This document shows, in pieces, positions 37,219-48,200 of a stretch of DNA of 64,000 nucleotides. Position numbers and translations under genes: made by a program. The stretch spans positions 1 to 64,000 of the forward strand of contig JASAMV010004991.1 in NCBI GenBank assembly GCA_030248065.1, written 5' to 3'. The number at the start of each line of letters is the position of its first letter. Positions within the stretch are counted from its first letter, which is position 1. The DNA comes from Rhynchonema sp. JSB1_4 (Eukaryota; Nematoda; Chromadorea; Monhysterida; Xyalidae). The notes beneath the pieces were generated by a model. That model did no database searches and was not told the DNA's origin. It saw nothing but the letters and a program-made list of their open reading frames with translations.

Positions 37219-37688
37219 TAGGGTTAGAGAGATGTCGGGTGTCGGGTGCCAAAAAAGTGTTGGTGTCGGGTGCCTCCAGGTGTCGGGTGCCGGGTGCCTC
37301 CAGGTGTCGGGTGTCGGGTTTTTTGGGACCCGACACCCGACAGCCGACACTTACGGTTCAAAACATGTTTTGCCGAGAAAATAATTTTGAGAGAAAATTT
37401 TCTTCGAACCAAATGTTTCCGAAGACGCAGAATGTGTCATTTTGGTGTTTATTTTGTGTGAAAATACTTGAATTCAGTCATTTGATCCAAAAAATTGCAC
37501 TAATAGTGCGAAGGAGCAAAAAGTTGCCTGTTTTTGGTCCAAAAACAGGTGTCGGGTGTCGGGTTTTTTTCCAAAAACTAGATGTCGGGTGTCGGGTTTT
37601 TTTGGAACTGTCGGGTGTCGGCTTTATTTCTCAAATGTCGGGTATTTTCAGATGTCGGGTGTCGGGTACCCCCCGACCTCTAACCCTA
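37219..37688. mobile_element. Y-family MITE (TGTCGGG), copy 2
   Basis: Ends TAGGGTTAGAG / CTCTAACCCTA. The 8-bp duplication GTGTGCCT (37211-37218) has its partner after the later C insertion (37690-38123), where GTGTGCCT follows CCCTA at 38131-38138. GTGTCGGGTG phrases are repeated at both ends. Confidence 0.85.
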
Positions 37689-37689
37689 G

Positions 37690-38123
37690 CAGTGCTGTGG
37701 CTGGGGGGGTGGGGGTCCCCCCCCAATGGTACCCTACCCGCCCCGGCCTGGTGCGCTACCCCCCTACCCGCCCCGCTCTGGTACCCTACCCCCCTACCCG
37801 CCCCGCCCTGGTACCCTACCCGCCCCGATTTTTTACCCCCAAAATGCCCATTTTTCGGTCAGAAATGCCCAAATTTCGACCGAAAACCCAAAAAAATGCA
37901 AAAAATCTCGCGCTGCGCGCGATATATGTACTTTTTAGTACATAAAAACAGGCACGCGAAAAAAACTTGTGTTGTACCCTACCCGCCCCGAAACATCTTC
38001 CCCCCTCTCCCCCCAAACCGGATTTCCCCCTTCCCCAAAATCCCAGGTACACTACCCCCCTACCCGCCCCGATTTTTTCCACCTATGTACCCTACCCGCC
38101 CCGCCAAAGTAGCCACAGCACTG
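37690..38123. mobile_element. hAT-like MITE, C family (CTACCCGCCCCG), copy 1
   Basis: A 434-bp element, ends CAGTGCTGTGGCT / AGCCACAGCACTG, perfect 8-bp duplication AACCCTAG (37682-37689, 38124-38131). GGTACCCTACCCGCCCCG phrases are repeated; central palindrome CGCGCTGCGCGCG near 37908-37921. Confidence 0.92.
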
Positions 38124-38907
38124 AACCCTAGTGTGCCTACCTCCTTTTTCCGTGCGGCGGTTACCTCCCTGGGGAAAGGGTGGGGGGAAGACCCAAATTC
38201 AGGAAACAGTCACTTTTTGGGGTAGAAAATTTGACCGATTTTTGGCCCTTTTTGGAAAAAAATCTCCATAAAAAGCTATTTTGGCGACTTTTGACAACAT
38301 CCACCTAAAAATCACCCATTTTAGGCCTAAAAATGCCCATTTTAGGCCTAAAAATCCTATTTTGGGCAAAAATTAAGGCGGTTAGTGCACCTGGCGCGGC
38401 GGTTAGTGTACTAGTGCACCTTGGTCGCGGCGGTTAGTGCAGGGTTGGGTTAAAAAAACAGTAAAAATTTTTTTATAAAAAAATTTTTTTTTTAAAAAGT
38501 TCGCCACTTTTTCGGTTTTTAAAAATTAGAAAAGTAAGTTCACTTTTTTATTATTTCACAACCTTTTTTTTATTTTCCATCTTTTTGTTGTGAAATGCAT
38601 GTTTTTATGCATATTTCTGCTTGTTTTAATCAAAAAATCGCCTGCGGCGCTTGTATTTCGCATCGGTACAATGTCATTACAACGTTAGACAGTCCGTGGC
38701 TCTACTAAACTACCTAAGCAGCCGTCATTATGTGCGCATTCAGTTCTTCCAGCAAGTCAAATCTGCTTGAAGTTGAAATCTAAAATTGTCGTTCCAAAAC
38801 CGCGGGTTATGTGGCTGGTTTCATGTAACTTTGCTAAAAAAATGCGCCAATTATTTAGTCCGTGACACGCCTTCACTTTTCATACTACAATCTACATATG
38901 TAGGTAC

Positions 38908-39255
38908 CAGTGGTGTAGCTACCCAGGCGGGGCGGCAACCTACTGTACCACCAAAAATGTGGGGCGGCATCCTACCTACTGTACCGGCCGAGCTAGGGGG
39001 GAGGGGGAAGAAAATTCTTTAGGTCGAAATTTTGATGAAAATGTGCTCTAAAATGCTAATATCACGCGTAGCGCGCGAGGTTTTGCCTATTTGGAGTGAA
39101 AAATACAGATTTTATACGATTTTGAGCCAAAAATAGCAACTTACTGTACCAGCCGCCGGGCGGCGACCTACCTACTGTACCAGGATGGAGCGTCAACCAA
39201 CCTATCTACTGTACCTTGGGGGGAGGGGACCCCCCACCCCCCTGCAACACCATTG
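38908..39255. mobile_element. H-family MITE, copy 3
   Basis: Ends CAGTGGTGTAGCTACCC / CAACACCATTG; flanks GTAGGTAC / GTAGGTCG match at 6 of 8. Phrase CCTACCTACTGTACC; central ACGCGTAGCGCGCG at 39064-39077. Confidence 0.8.
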
Positions 39256-39294
39256 GTAGGTCGTATGGTGGACAGACTATTCCCAACTAGTGTA

Positions 39295-39686
39295 CCGTAT
39301 TGTCGGAAATAGAACCCCCCATTAATTGACCCCCCTAAATGGCTCGAAATCAAAAATAGAACCCCCCCATTAATAGAACCCCACCCCCAACCTTCACTGT
39401 ACCACAGATTAGTGGTATGGCAGGGCTGTGTTGTTGTGTCAAACGTTGTTTAAGCTTGCGTACACAACAGAATACAGCTTTTTAAGCATAATTGCCGCTG
39501 TTGAAGTTAGAAAATACCGAAAACAAGCCATTTTTATGGGCATTATTAACAATGATTTTTTTCGTCGGGGGGCCAAATGAAAAATATACCCCCCCCCAAA
39601 TAATTGACCCCCCCCCATAAATTGAACACCCCAAAATGACCCCAGTGAAAAAATAGACCCCCCGGGTTCTATTTCCGACAATACGG
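39295..39686. mobile_element. M-family element (GGGGGGTTCTATTT), copy 1, TA target
   Basis: Ends CCGTATTGTCGGAAATAGAA / complement, flanked by TA on each side. CCCCCC/AATAGAACCCCC phrases are repeated. Inserted 7 bp inside the left end of F1d. TA target suggests a Tc1/mariner-like mobiliser. Confidence 0.85.
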
Positions 39687-39745
39687 TAGTTCCTGGTCCG
39701 GCGCGGCGGTTAGTGTACCTACCCCTTTTTTCCGTGCGGCGGTTA

Positions 39746-40150
39746 CCGTAAAACCTAAAATACAAGGGGGGGCTGTATTTTTTCACTGACCCCTTTTAGG
39801 GGGGGCCGTATTTTTGGGGGGGCTCTATTTTTGGGGGGCTGTATTTTTTCGCTGCCCAAAATCTCAAAAAATGTTCCAAAAAATACCCATAAAATGGAGT
39901 TCTGTCAGGGTGTTACTGGTCATTATTGAGTGTTTTTAGGTGCAGATCTTCCATAAAAGGCTTTACGTCATCATATACTCAACCACAAACGTTGTACACA
40001 AGGTGTCTTATGCAAGAACTTGACTTTACGACCCCCAACCGAGGAATTCCAAGTTGGGGGGGGGCTGTATTTTTGGGGGGCTCTATTTTTTCACTGACCC
40101 CTTTTAGGGGGGGCTGTATTTTGGGGGGGGCTCTATTTTAGGGAATACGG
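39746..40150. mobile_element. M-family element, copy 2, TA target
   Basis: Ends CCGTAAAACCTAAAATACA / TATTTTAGGGAATACGG flanked by TA. GGGGGGCTGTATTTTT phrases at both ends. Its core matches that of the copy at 41842-42716. Confidence 0.87.
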
Positions 40151-40733
40151 TAGTGTACCTCCCTGGGGGGAAGGGGGGGGGGAAGACCCAAATTCAGGAA
40201 AAAGTCACTTTTTGAGGTAGAAAATTTGACTGATTTTTCCCCTTTTTCGAAAAATTCTCAATAAAACGGGTATTTTGGCGACTTTTGACATCATTGACCT
40301 AAGTTTAGTGTTAGTTAACCTTAGTGTACTTGGCGCGGCGGTTAGTGTACTAGTGCACCTTGGTCGCGGCGGTTAGTGTACCTTAGGGGGGACCCCGCTC
40401 CCCCCCCCCCAGGAACTACACTGTTCCCAACGCAAATTGTCACGTTATCTGGCTCATCGTAAAAAATATCACCTCGCTACTGCCCGCTTGTGAACCAGAG
40501 GTGGGAATCGGGCCGGGTTACCTAGGCCCGGCCCGGCCCGACGAGGTCCGGGGTATGGGTGGGCACAATACCCAATACCCAATACCAATACCACCCAATA
40601 CCAATACCAATACCCCAAGTCGTGCCGGGCCGGGCCGGACTTCCCGGCCCGAACTGTCAGGCCGGGCCGGGCCGACCCCCGGACTAGGCCTGGGCACAAT
40701 ACCACTTTTGACACCCAATACCAATACCCAATA

Positions 40734-41161
40734 CAGTGTAGTGGCAGGCAAATGGTTGCAAGGTACCCTTGGGGGGGATGGATCCAGATGGTTGCAAGGT
40801 ACCCCGTACCCAGCCTCCGGAAGGTTGCAAGGTACCCCTGAGGTCCGAAAAAAGGGTGTTTTTTACATGCATTATACTGCAAATTTGGCCGAAAAATAGG
40901 TACTTTTTTGCATTTTGGCCGAAAATTGGCCTAACATACCTATTATATGGAGGTTTGCGCGCGGAGCGCGCGAATTTTGGGGTTTTGAGGTCGAAAAACA
41001 CCCATTTTTGCCTATGAAAACCATAAATTGATGGTTGCAAGGTACCCTCCGGGGTGGTTGCAAGGTACCTACCCTTCCCCCCATCCCCCCCAAGGGGTGG
41101 TTGCAAGGTACCTACTCCTTAGGGGGGGAATCCCCCCCATCCCCCGCCAGCCACTACACTG
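40734..41161. mobile_element. B-family MITE, copy 4
   Basis: A 428-bp element, ends CAGTGTAGTGGC / GCCACTACACTG, perfect 8-bp duplication ACCCAATA (40726-40733, 41162-41169) within the CAATACC sequence. Central GCGCGCGGAGCGCGCG at 40957-40972. Confidence 0.93.
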
Positions 41162-41841
41162 ACCCAATACCAATACCGGCCCTGTACCAATACCCAATAC
41201 CAACACCAAATTGGTGACCCAATACCAATACCCACAATACCAATCAGTGGTGTAGCTACCCAGGCGGGGCGGCAACCTACTGTACCACCCAAAATGCGGG
41301 GCGGCAACCTACCTACTGTACTAGCCGAGCTAGGGGGGGGTCGTACCACTTGGGGGGGGTCATCTGGAAACCGAAATTTTTTATGTCTAAATACTGAAGA
41401 AAATGTGGCCAAAAACACTAATTTCGCGCGCAGCGCGCGATTTTTCGCCTATTTACAGACAAATATGCTAATTTTATGCAATTTTAAGCCAAAAATGAAT
41501 GTTTTGGGTTATGGGTGGGCACAATACCCAATACCAATACCACCCAATACCAATACCAATACCAGTGTTTGGTATTGGTATTGGGTCTAATTCTGGTATT
41601 GGGTATTGGGTATTGGTATTGAAGATGGCCTGGTATTGGTATTGGGTATTGGTATTGGGTTTGTCCAGGTATTGGGTCAAAACCAATACCCAATACTAAT
41701 CCAGAAAAACCCAATACCAAACCAATACCAAACCCAATACCTGACTCAAAACCCAATACCAAACCAATACCAAACCCAATACCAACCCAATACCAGACCA
41801 AAAACCCAATACCAAACCAATACTAAGACCAATACCCAATA

Positions 41842-42716
41842 CCGTAAAACCTAAAATACAAGGGGGGCAGTGCTGTGGCTGGGGGGGGGGGGGGGTGGGG
41901 GGGGGGTTCCCCCCCAAATGGTACCCTACCCGCCCCGGCCTGGTACGCTACCCCCTACCCGCCCCGCTCTGGTACCCTACCCCCCAACCCCCCCCCCCCC
42001 GGGTACCAAACCCCCCCCCATTTTTACCCCCAAAATGCCCAATTTTCGGTCAAAAATGCCCAAATTTCGACCGAAAACCCTAAAAAGTGCAAAAAATGTC
42101 GCGCTGCGCGCGATATATGCACTTTTTAGTACATAAAAACAGGCACCCGAAAAAACTTGTGTTGTACCCTACCCGCCCCGAAAAATCTTCCCCCCTCTCC
42201 CCCCAAAACGGATTTACCCCTTACCCAAAAACCCACGTACGCTACCCCCCTACCCGCCCAGATTTTTTCCACCGATGTACCCTACCCGCCCCGCAAAAGT
42301 AGCCACAGCACTGAAGGGGGGGGGCTGTATTTTTTCACTGACCCCTTTTAGGGGGGCTGTATTTTTGGGGGGGCTCTTGGGGGGGCTGTATTTTTTCGCT
42401 GCCCAAAATCTCAAAAAATGTTCCCAAAAATGCCCCTCAAATGGAGTTCTGTCAGGGTGTTACTGGTCATTATTGAGTGTTTTTAGGTGCAGATCTTCCA
42501 TAAAAGGCTTTACGTCATCATATACTCAACCACAAACGTTGTACATAATTGTGTCGTATACAAGAACTTGACTTTACGACCCCCAAGCGGGGAATTCCAA
42601 GGTGGGGGGGGGCTGTATTTTGGGGGGGCTCTATTTTTTCACTGACCCCGTTTAGGGGGGGGGCTGTATTTTTGGGGGGGCTCTATTTTTGGGGGGCTCT
42701 ATTTTAGGGAATACGG
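41842..42716. mobile_element. M-family element, copy 3, TA target, with nested C2
   Basis: Ends CCGTAAAACCTAAAATACA / TATTTTAGGGAATACGG flanked by TA, as in 39746-40150. Interrupted by C2. Confidence 0.88.
41868..42313. mobile_element. C-family MITE, copy 2 (innermost level)
   Basis: A 446-bp element, ends CAGTGCTGTGGCT / AGCCACAGCACTG, perfect 8-bp duplication AAGGGGGG (41860-41867, 42314-42321). Central GCGCTGCGCGCG at about 42100-42112, as in copy 1. Confidence 0.92.
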
Positions 42717-43150
42717 TACCCAATACCAATACCAACCCAATACCCAATACTCAATACCAATACCAACCCAATACCAAACCCAATACCAGGCACTTCAGTA
42801 GTATTGATCTGGTATTGGGTATTGGTATTGGTATTGGGTCTCACCCGGTATTGGTATTGGGTATTGGTATTGGGTCACCAATTTGGTATTGGTATTGGGT
42901 ATTGGGTATTGGTACAGGGCCGGTATTGGTATTGGGTATTGGTATTGGGTGTCAAAAGTGGTATTGTGCCCAGGCCTATTTTGGGTGAAAAGTTAGGTGG
43001 GGCGGCAACCTACCTACTGTACCAGGGGAGGGGCGGCAACCTACCTACTGTACCAGGCGAGGGGCGGCAACCTACCTACTGTACCTTGGGGGGGGGACCC
43101 CCCCACCCCCCCCCCCCAGCCACACCATTGATACCAATACCGGGTGAGAC

Positions 43151-44000
43151 CAGAGGTCGCAATCGGGCCGGGTTTGGCCGGCCCGGCCCGGCCCGAGCCC
43201 CCAAATCTCCGGCCCGGCCCGGCCCGGCCCGACCCGTACCCCCAAATCTCCGGCCCGGCCCGGCCCGAACCCCCAAATCTCCGGCCCGGCCCGGCCCGGC
43301 CCGGCCCGAATTTTTGGCTCAGATTTTAACCCAATTTTTGTCATAATTTTTGCGATTTTTTAATCTATTTTTTTGGTTGAAAATTCATTGTTTTCCATAA
43401 AAAAGTCGCCAGATAGACAATACCAATGGTGTGGCTGGGGGGTGGGGGTCCCCCCTAGGTACAGTAGGTAGGTAAGGTCAATGACGCGCCATCCTGGTAC
43501 TGTAGGTAGGTCGCCGCCCCCGGCTGGTACAGTAGGTTGCTATTTTTGGCCCAAAATGGTATAAAATCGATATTTTTCACTCCAAATAATCGAAAAATCG
43601 CGCGAAATGAGGGTTTTAGAGTGCATTTGCATCTAAATTTAGACACAAAAATTTTTGTTCCCCCTAGCTCGGCCGGTACAGTAGGTAGGTTGATTGCAGG
43701 CCTTTCTGGTGGTACAGTAAGTTGATTGCACACCTGGGTAGCCACACCACTGGACAATACTGATCACTTACTTGCTGAATCCGTCAGAAATTTTAGTGTT
43801 TTTGACAAAAAAAACCCTACTTTTTTCAGTAAAATAAGTCACTTCAGAAGCTTCGGGCCGGGGTGCCCGGCCCGGCCCGGCCCGACCCTCCAAATCTCCG
43901 GCCCGGCCCGGCCCGGCCCGAGCCAAAAGCCCAAACTCGCGGCCCGGCCCGGCCCGGCCCGGCCCGGCCCGACGTCGGGCCGGCCCGATCGCGACCTCCG
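43151..44000. mobile_element. G-family element, copy 3, containing H2
   Basis: Ends CAGAGGTCGCAATCGGGCC / CGATCGCGACCTCCG, perfect 8-bp duplication GGTGAGAC (43143-43150, 44001-44008), within N-type sequence. Close relative of the copy at 19036-20487. Confidence 0.9.
43424..43752. mobile_element. H-family MITE, copy 2
   Basis: Ends CAATGGTGTGGCT / AGCCACACCACTG, perfect 8-bp duplication GACAATAC (43416-43423, 43753-43760). It occupies the same site in its G host as the copy at 19759-20099. Half of the central GC palindrome is deleted. Confidence 0.9.
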
Positions 44001-44586
44001 GGTGAGACCCAATACCAATACCGACAAAGTCGGCCCGGCCCGGCCCAATTTTTTCGGCCCGACTTTTTCTGATGATATTTTTAAGCAATTTTTTGGTGAA
44101 AAATTACTGTTTTTTGGTTTAGAAATACCTGATAATCATGGAAGTCGGCACTAATTTGCGGAATCGCGAGAAATTTTGGCAAATTTAGCCTAAAAAATCA
44201 CGATTTTTAGTGAAATTCGATGATGTCGGGCCTTTCGGGCCGACGATCCCGGCCCGGCCCGGCCCGACATTCCGAAAAGCCGGCCCGGCCCGGCCCGACC
44301 GTTCGGGCCGGAAACCTCGGCCCGGCCGGGCCGGCCCGATTCCCACCTCTGTTGTGAACACAACTGGTCAGTGTCATGTCAACTATTCCTATATTCTCCA
44401 GTACAATCAAATATACTTACAAAAAATTTCGACAATTTTTCACATTGATTTTCGACAATTTTCCGGACAATTTTTGTGGTCCGGGGAATAAAAAAAAGTA
44501 AATCTTAAAAAAATTTTTTAAAAATTCAAAAAAGTTAAAAAAAGTTCGATAATAGAAAAATTTTTTAATCCAACCCTGGGTTAGTG

Positions 44587-45243
44587 TACTGGAGCCGCCC
44601 GGAATAAAGCCCCCCGTAATACAGCCCCCGAAAATGGGGTCAGTGAATTAAAAGAGCCTCCCCCGGACCCGGAAAAGAGCCCAGCCCCCAAAAATCTTCC
44701 TGAAAATTTCAAAATCTACATTCTCTTTCAATTGATTTCTTCAGTCCAACAGGACGTGCATTATCAAATAGTGATCATCCATTGACAGTGGCCGTCTCTC
44801 TTTTGGGGAATAGCAGTGCTATGGCTGCGGGCCCAAAGGCACAGCATCTCCCCGTACGATATCTCCCCTAACTTTTCCAAATTTGTATTTTTAAATTTCC
44901 AAAGTTTTATTTTTACATACAACAACAATCTGATAAATTAGCTGCACGTATATCTAGCTGCTTGTGCATTCAGGGAGACTAACCGGATATCATTAGTTCA
45001 TGTTTATGATAACAACTCATTTCCTAGATTGCTCGGGTTGGGGATCAGCCCAGACAGAATTATGACGTGAAAAGAAAATCCGTTAATCAACAACCCCGCA
45101 ACTGCAAGTAAACATTGTGATGTCACAGGACCCTTGTATACTTATGATTTTCCAGTGATTGACGCCTGATCTCTGATATCATTGCAACTTAGCGACATAC
45201 TGTAATACTTGTTGAACAACAAAAAGCATCCTGAACAAAGAGA
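44587..45243. other. Upstream region of the guanylyl cyclase gene
   Basis: Starts with decayed C/G-run sequence like the M elements (to about 44700), then unique AT-rich DNA. The promoter should lie here, but I see no defined promoter element. Confidence 0.4.
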
Positions 45244-48200
45244 ATGATCGTCGATCCCGAGGACAGCATATCACAGAGTCGATCCCGGTCGCAACTGTCG
45301 CGCCGACAGACGACCGCCACCGGGGTATCATGGCTGTCAAGCAGCTCGAAAACGAGTAACACCGATAAATCAAGAGTGCTCAGAGAGGCGACGGAGTTTA
45401 GTTGGAAAGAATTGAGTTTGCAGGTATGGACATGGTGTTTTTTTAATTTTACGCTGAAGATTTTTATACCTTAACTTAAAACTAACTTTGATCGTTGCAG
45501 CTCACCGTCGTACTGCTACCATTGGCTGTCATAATTGGGCTTTCGGCGTTGGCTTTATACCAAGTCAGAAATGATCATTTTTGTTGATTATCCTAAAACT
45601 GTCCTAAGACTTATATGAAGCCAAATAAAATACCGATAACAAAATTGTAAAGGCTCGTGTTTTTGCAGGTGAAAATGGCAAGCGATGAGGCAAACGAAAT
45701 GTACGAAACGGTATTGGACACAACGAAAATCAGAGAATTGCTGACCTCAGTTGAACACGAGCAAGAGTTCACGTGTGACTATGTAACCGCAAAACGGTAA
45801 ATGTTTTTGAGTCGATTGACTGCCTTGTGATGATCCACAGTCACCCGTATCCATTACTCGGTTCTTGGTACTTAAGGTTCTATCACAGCTAATACCTTAT
45901 TAGGAGTCCTTCCCGAATAATTCCCGTATCGTTACGAACAAGCACGGCGACTATGAAAGAATTGAAATGAACCAAGAACCAATGGCGAATGCGAGCGAAT
46001 ATCGTGCGCGTTTCCAACCTCTGTTTCAGGGACAGCCGAAACACGCTGTTGGCAGGTGAGATGTTGCGGCAGGCACAAGCAGCGACGGATGCCGCATTGC
46101 AGGTCCGCAAAGTTGTTATGGAACATCAACCGATACTTGCTCAGTCGTTACGCGCATTATTATTGGTTTTCAGCACGTGAAATCGCGTTGGAGCGCCTCG
46201 TACGGCAGCATTGCGGATTTCGAGGTTCAACTCGACCAAATTCGGACCGGGTCAATTGCGGCCATTTCCTGTGTCGATGCACTCAAGTGAGCATTTCATT
46301 TTTGTCAAAATCATTTTTTGTTTGCTCATGTTTGTGCTTTTGTTTCCATGTGTTTTTGCTTTGATGTTTTTTAGTCCACCTCGCAAACAAAAAAAATCAA
46401 TAACTTCGCATGGAAAACAGTAACCGCACCTTGCAGCAGCAAGCAATGTAATGTATGTATGTAGGTACTACATACAGTAGATAGCATCCAGTGTTTTTTC
46501 TTAAATTTTGGCCAGTAAAATATGGAATCTGTGACGCACAAAAATGTTTTGCCACTCACTGCGTCATGCCAAACTTACACATAAACGTCTTTTTCAGCGG
46601 CACATTTGTTTTTGCTAATGTGAATTACATATATACTGTATGATTACGATGTTCATACACTAATTAGACCAGTTTCCCGAATCTCCGTTTCTGCTGCACA
46701 ATTTTTTTATGGCTCACAGGTATACAGTACACCAACTGTAGTTCTCGATCATGGGAGAGTCAAGAAAAAGGTGGAATCAAGCGTCATGAACTGTTAGGGA
46801 TATGCTTTACGTAAATTGATTGCATAATTGATAATTGCATATACGCGACAAAACATCGAAATCCGCAAAAGCTCGGGATTCAACTGAAGGGGCACTCGCG
46901 TTCATACTTCTACGCCCCAGTTCGACTGCGAAGGTGTACTATACAGTAGCAAGTATAGGATTCCCTCAACACAAAACAGACGATAAAATTCATCCATCAC
47001 ACATTACGATGATGATGGTGGTGGTGGTGGTGGGATGTCCTTCGTCCAGGCTTGTTCTGGCAGTCATCCTTGCAGTAGTCTTTCGCACTTTCTGCAAATT
47101 GTGGACATTTCAAGTTTTGCACACTTTTTGTAAAAAACCGAAAGTTTATGCTGAAGACATCCTAGTTGCTTAGGGACTGGACTATCAAAGCTGTCCGAAT
47201 GCGAGCTCGATCTTACACTGTGGACATTTTTTTGAAATTTATCAAACAATCTCTGAGGCTGATATCAAACTTGGTGATCGGATCAGACCTGCCTGCATTG
47301 CTCACACGAGTTTTTTGGATCCAGGATTCTTCAAGGGATGTATTCCACACGCCACAAGTGTCGACCAGCGTAACAGTTGCGTTCCCTCACCCAAAGTGAT
47401 CAATGTTTGCGCTGGTAGAAATTTGTTGACATTCGCATCATAAAAGAATTTCGCGTGGAGGATCCGATCACCAACTTTGATGTCGGTCGCGCTACATTCC
47501 CAAAATCAAAAGTGAACTAACGGCCGGTTGGAACTGGACACTCTGATTGTCGATGTTTGCATTCACAACACTCATCGCATGCGTAGAACGGGCCACAATT
47601 TTTGCAATTTTGGGCTGTTTGAATTTCACATTGCAAAGCCTTAGGAAAAGACTCTGGAAGCTGCCCATTCTTCCTCCGCCGCTTGGCGTTGACCGTTGCT
47701 GCCGCCGCCAGGACAACAACGACGACAAACATGAGCACACAAGGAACGCGCATGTTTCTGCGGAAACACAGAGATAGACAGTTTGAACAGTGTGAAGGCG
47801 CAGAAGGTGTTTGAAACACGCACTTTTTTAGTAATAAATGTGGCATAAACTATAGTGGTGCACTGTTGAAATAAACTACGCCCTAACATGATTTCCGCAT
47901 GTGCACGTGTGGTGCGTTTCACGTTTTGGTTTGACGTTTAATCGACCTCAAAAACAAAAATGAGTAAGTTCGCATGGAAAACAGTAACCGCATTTTGTAA
48001 CCGCAAGCAGGGTTGGGCAAAAAAAAAAATTTTTTTTTTAAAATTTTCGGGGGAACAAAATGTTCTAAAACGTCCAAAAATGGCCTTTTTGGCGGTTATT
48101 TTTTGTCATTTTTTCTCAAGGGTCGAAAAATTTTCTTCACAAAATCACCTTTGGGGCATGTATTTGGTACCTAAGATACCCCAAATGATGTTATTATACC

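Larger units (their letters stand above)
39288..40423. mobile_element. F1-family element, copy d, with two TA-target insertions
   Basis: Left end TAGTGTA|GTTCCTGG (interrupted by M1), right end CCCAGGAACTACACTG; perfect 8-bp duplication TTCCCAAC (39280-39287, 40424-40431). Confidence 0.88.
41510..42978. mobile_element. N-family element, copy 2 (CAATACC)
   Basis: Ends TATGGGTGGGCACAATACC / GGTATTGTGCCCAGGCCTA, perfect 8-bp duplication TTTTGGGT (41502-41509, 42979-42986). The interior is almost wholly CAATACC/GGTATTG repeats and contains M3. Confidence 0.9.
41245..43130. mobile_element. H-family element, copy 4, with nested N2
   Basis: Ends CAGTGGTGTAGCTACCC / AGCCACACCATTG, perfect 8-bp duplication ATACCAAT (41237-41244, 43131-43138). 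Palindrome CGCGCGCAGCGCGCG near 41425-41439. Interrupted by 41510-42978. Confidence 0.9.
40553..44025. mobile_element. N-family sequence (CAATACC), copy 1, strongly interrupted
   Basis: CCAATACC repeats with TATGGGTGGGCACAATACC and GGGCACAATACC start signals (40553, 40690). They continue after B4 (41162), after H4 (43131) and after G3 (44001). Boundaries are approximate and no duplication is assigned. Confidence 0.6.
40496..44351. mobile_element. G-family element (GGCCCG), copy 2, 3.9 kb with guests
   Basis: Ends CAGAGGTGGGAATCGGGCC / complement and the perfect 8-bp duplication TTGTGAAC (40488-40495, 44352-44359). GGCCCG runs occur at 40515-40690 and 43990-44340. It holds the N1 element and everything within it. 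Confidence 0.9.
38440..44578. mobile_element. R-family element, 6.1 kb with all its nested insertions
   Basis: Ends CAGGGTTGGGTTAAAA / TTAATCCAACCCTG and the perfect 8-bp duplication GGTTAGTG (38432-38439, 44579-44586), inserted in F1. R sequence without its guests is about 0.7 kb, like the copies at 48-49.6 kb. Guests: H3, F1d and G2, each with its own contents. Confidence 0.9.
37181..44600. mobile_element. F1-family copy c, outermost level of the large nest
   Basis: Degenerate left end CAGCGTATTCCTGGTCCGGC followed by GCGCGGCGGTTAGTG. Internal F1 sequence resumes at 38132-38439, after the Y and C insertions, and again at 44579 (GGTTAGTGTACTGG) after the R insertion. The right terminus is not identifiable, so the end is approximate. 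It starts 58 bp upstream of the WASHC1 start codon. Confidence 0.65.

Noticed and set aside
37239..38225. Longest open frame of the window (328 codons, +)
   Set aside because: It runs through Y- and C-family transposon repeats and F1 sequence; the product is Pro/Arg-rich translation of repeated phrases.
40496..44351. Regular short repeats suggesting a CRISPR-like array or satellite DNA
   Set aside because: The repeats lack uniform spacers and lie inside elements with inverted ends and target duplications in an animal genome.
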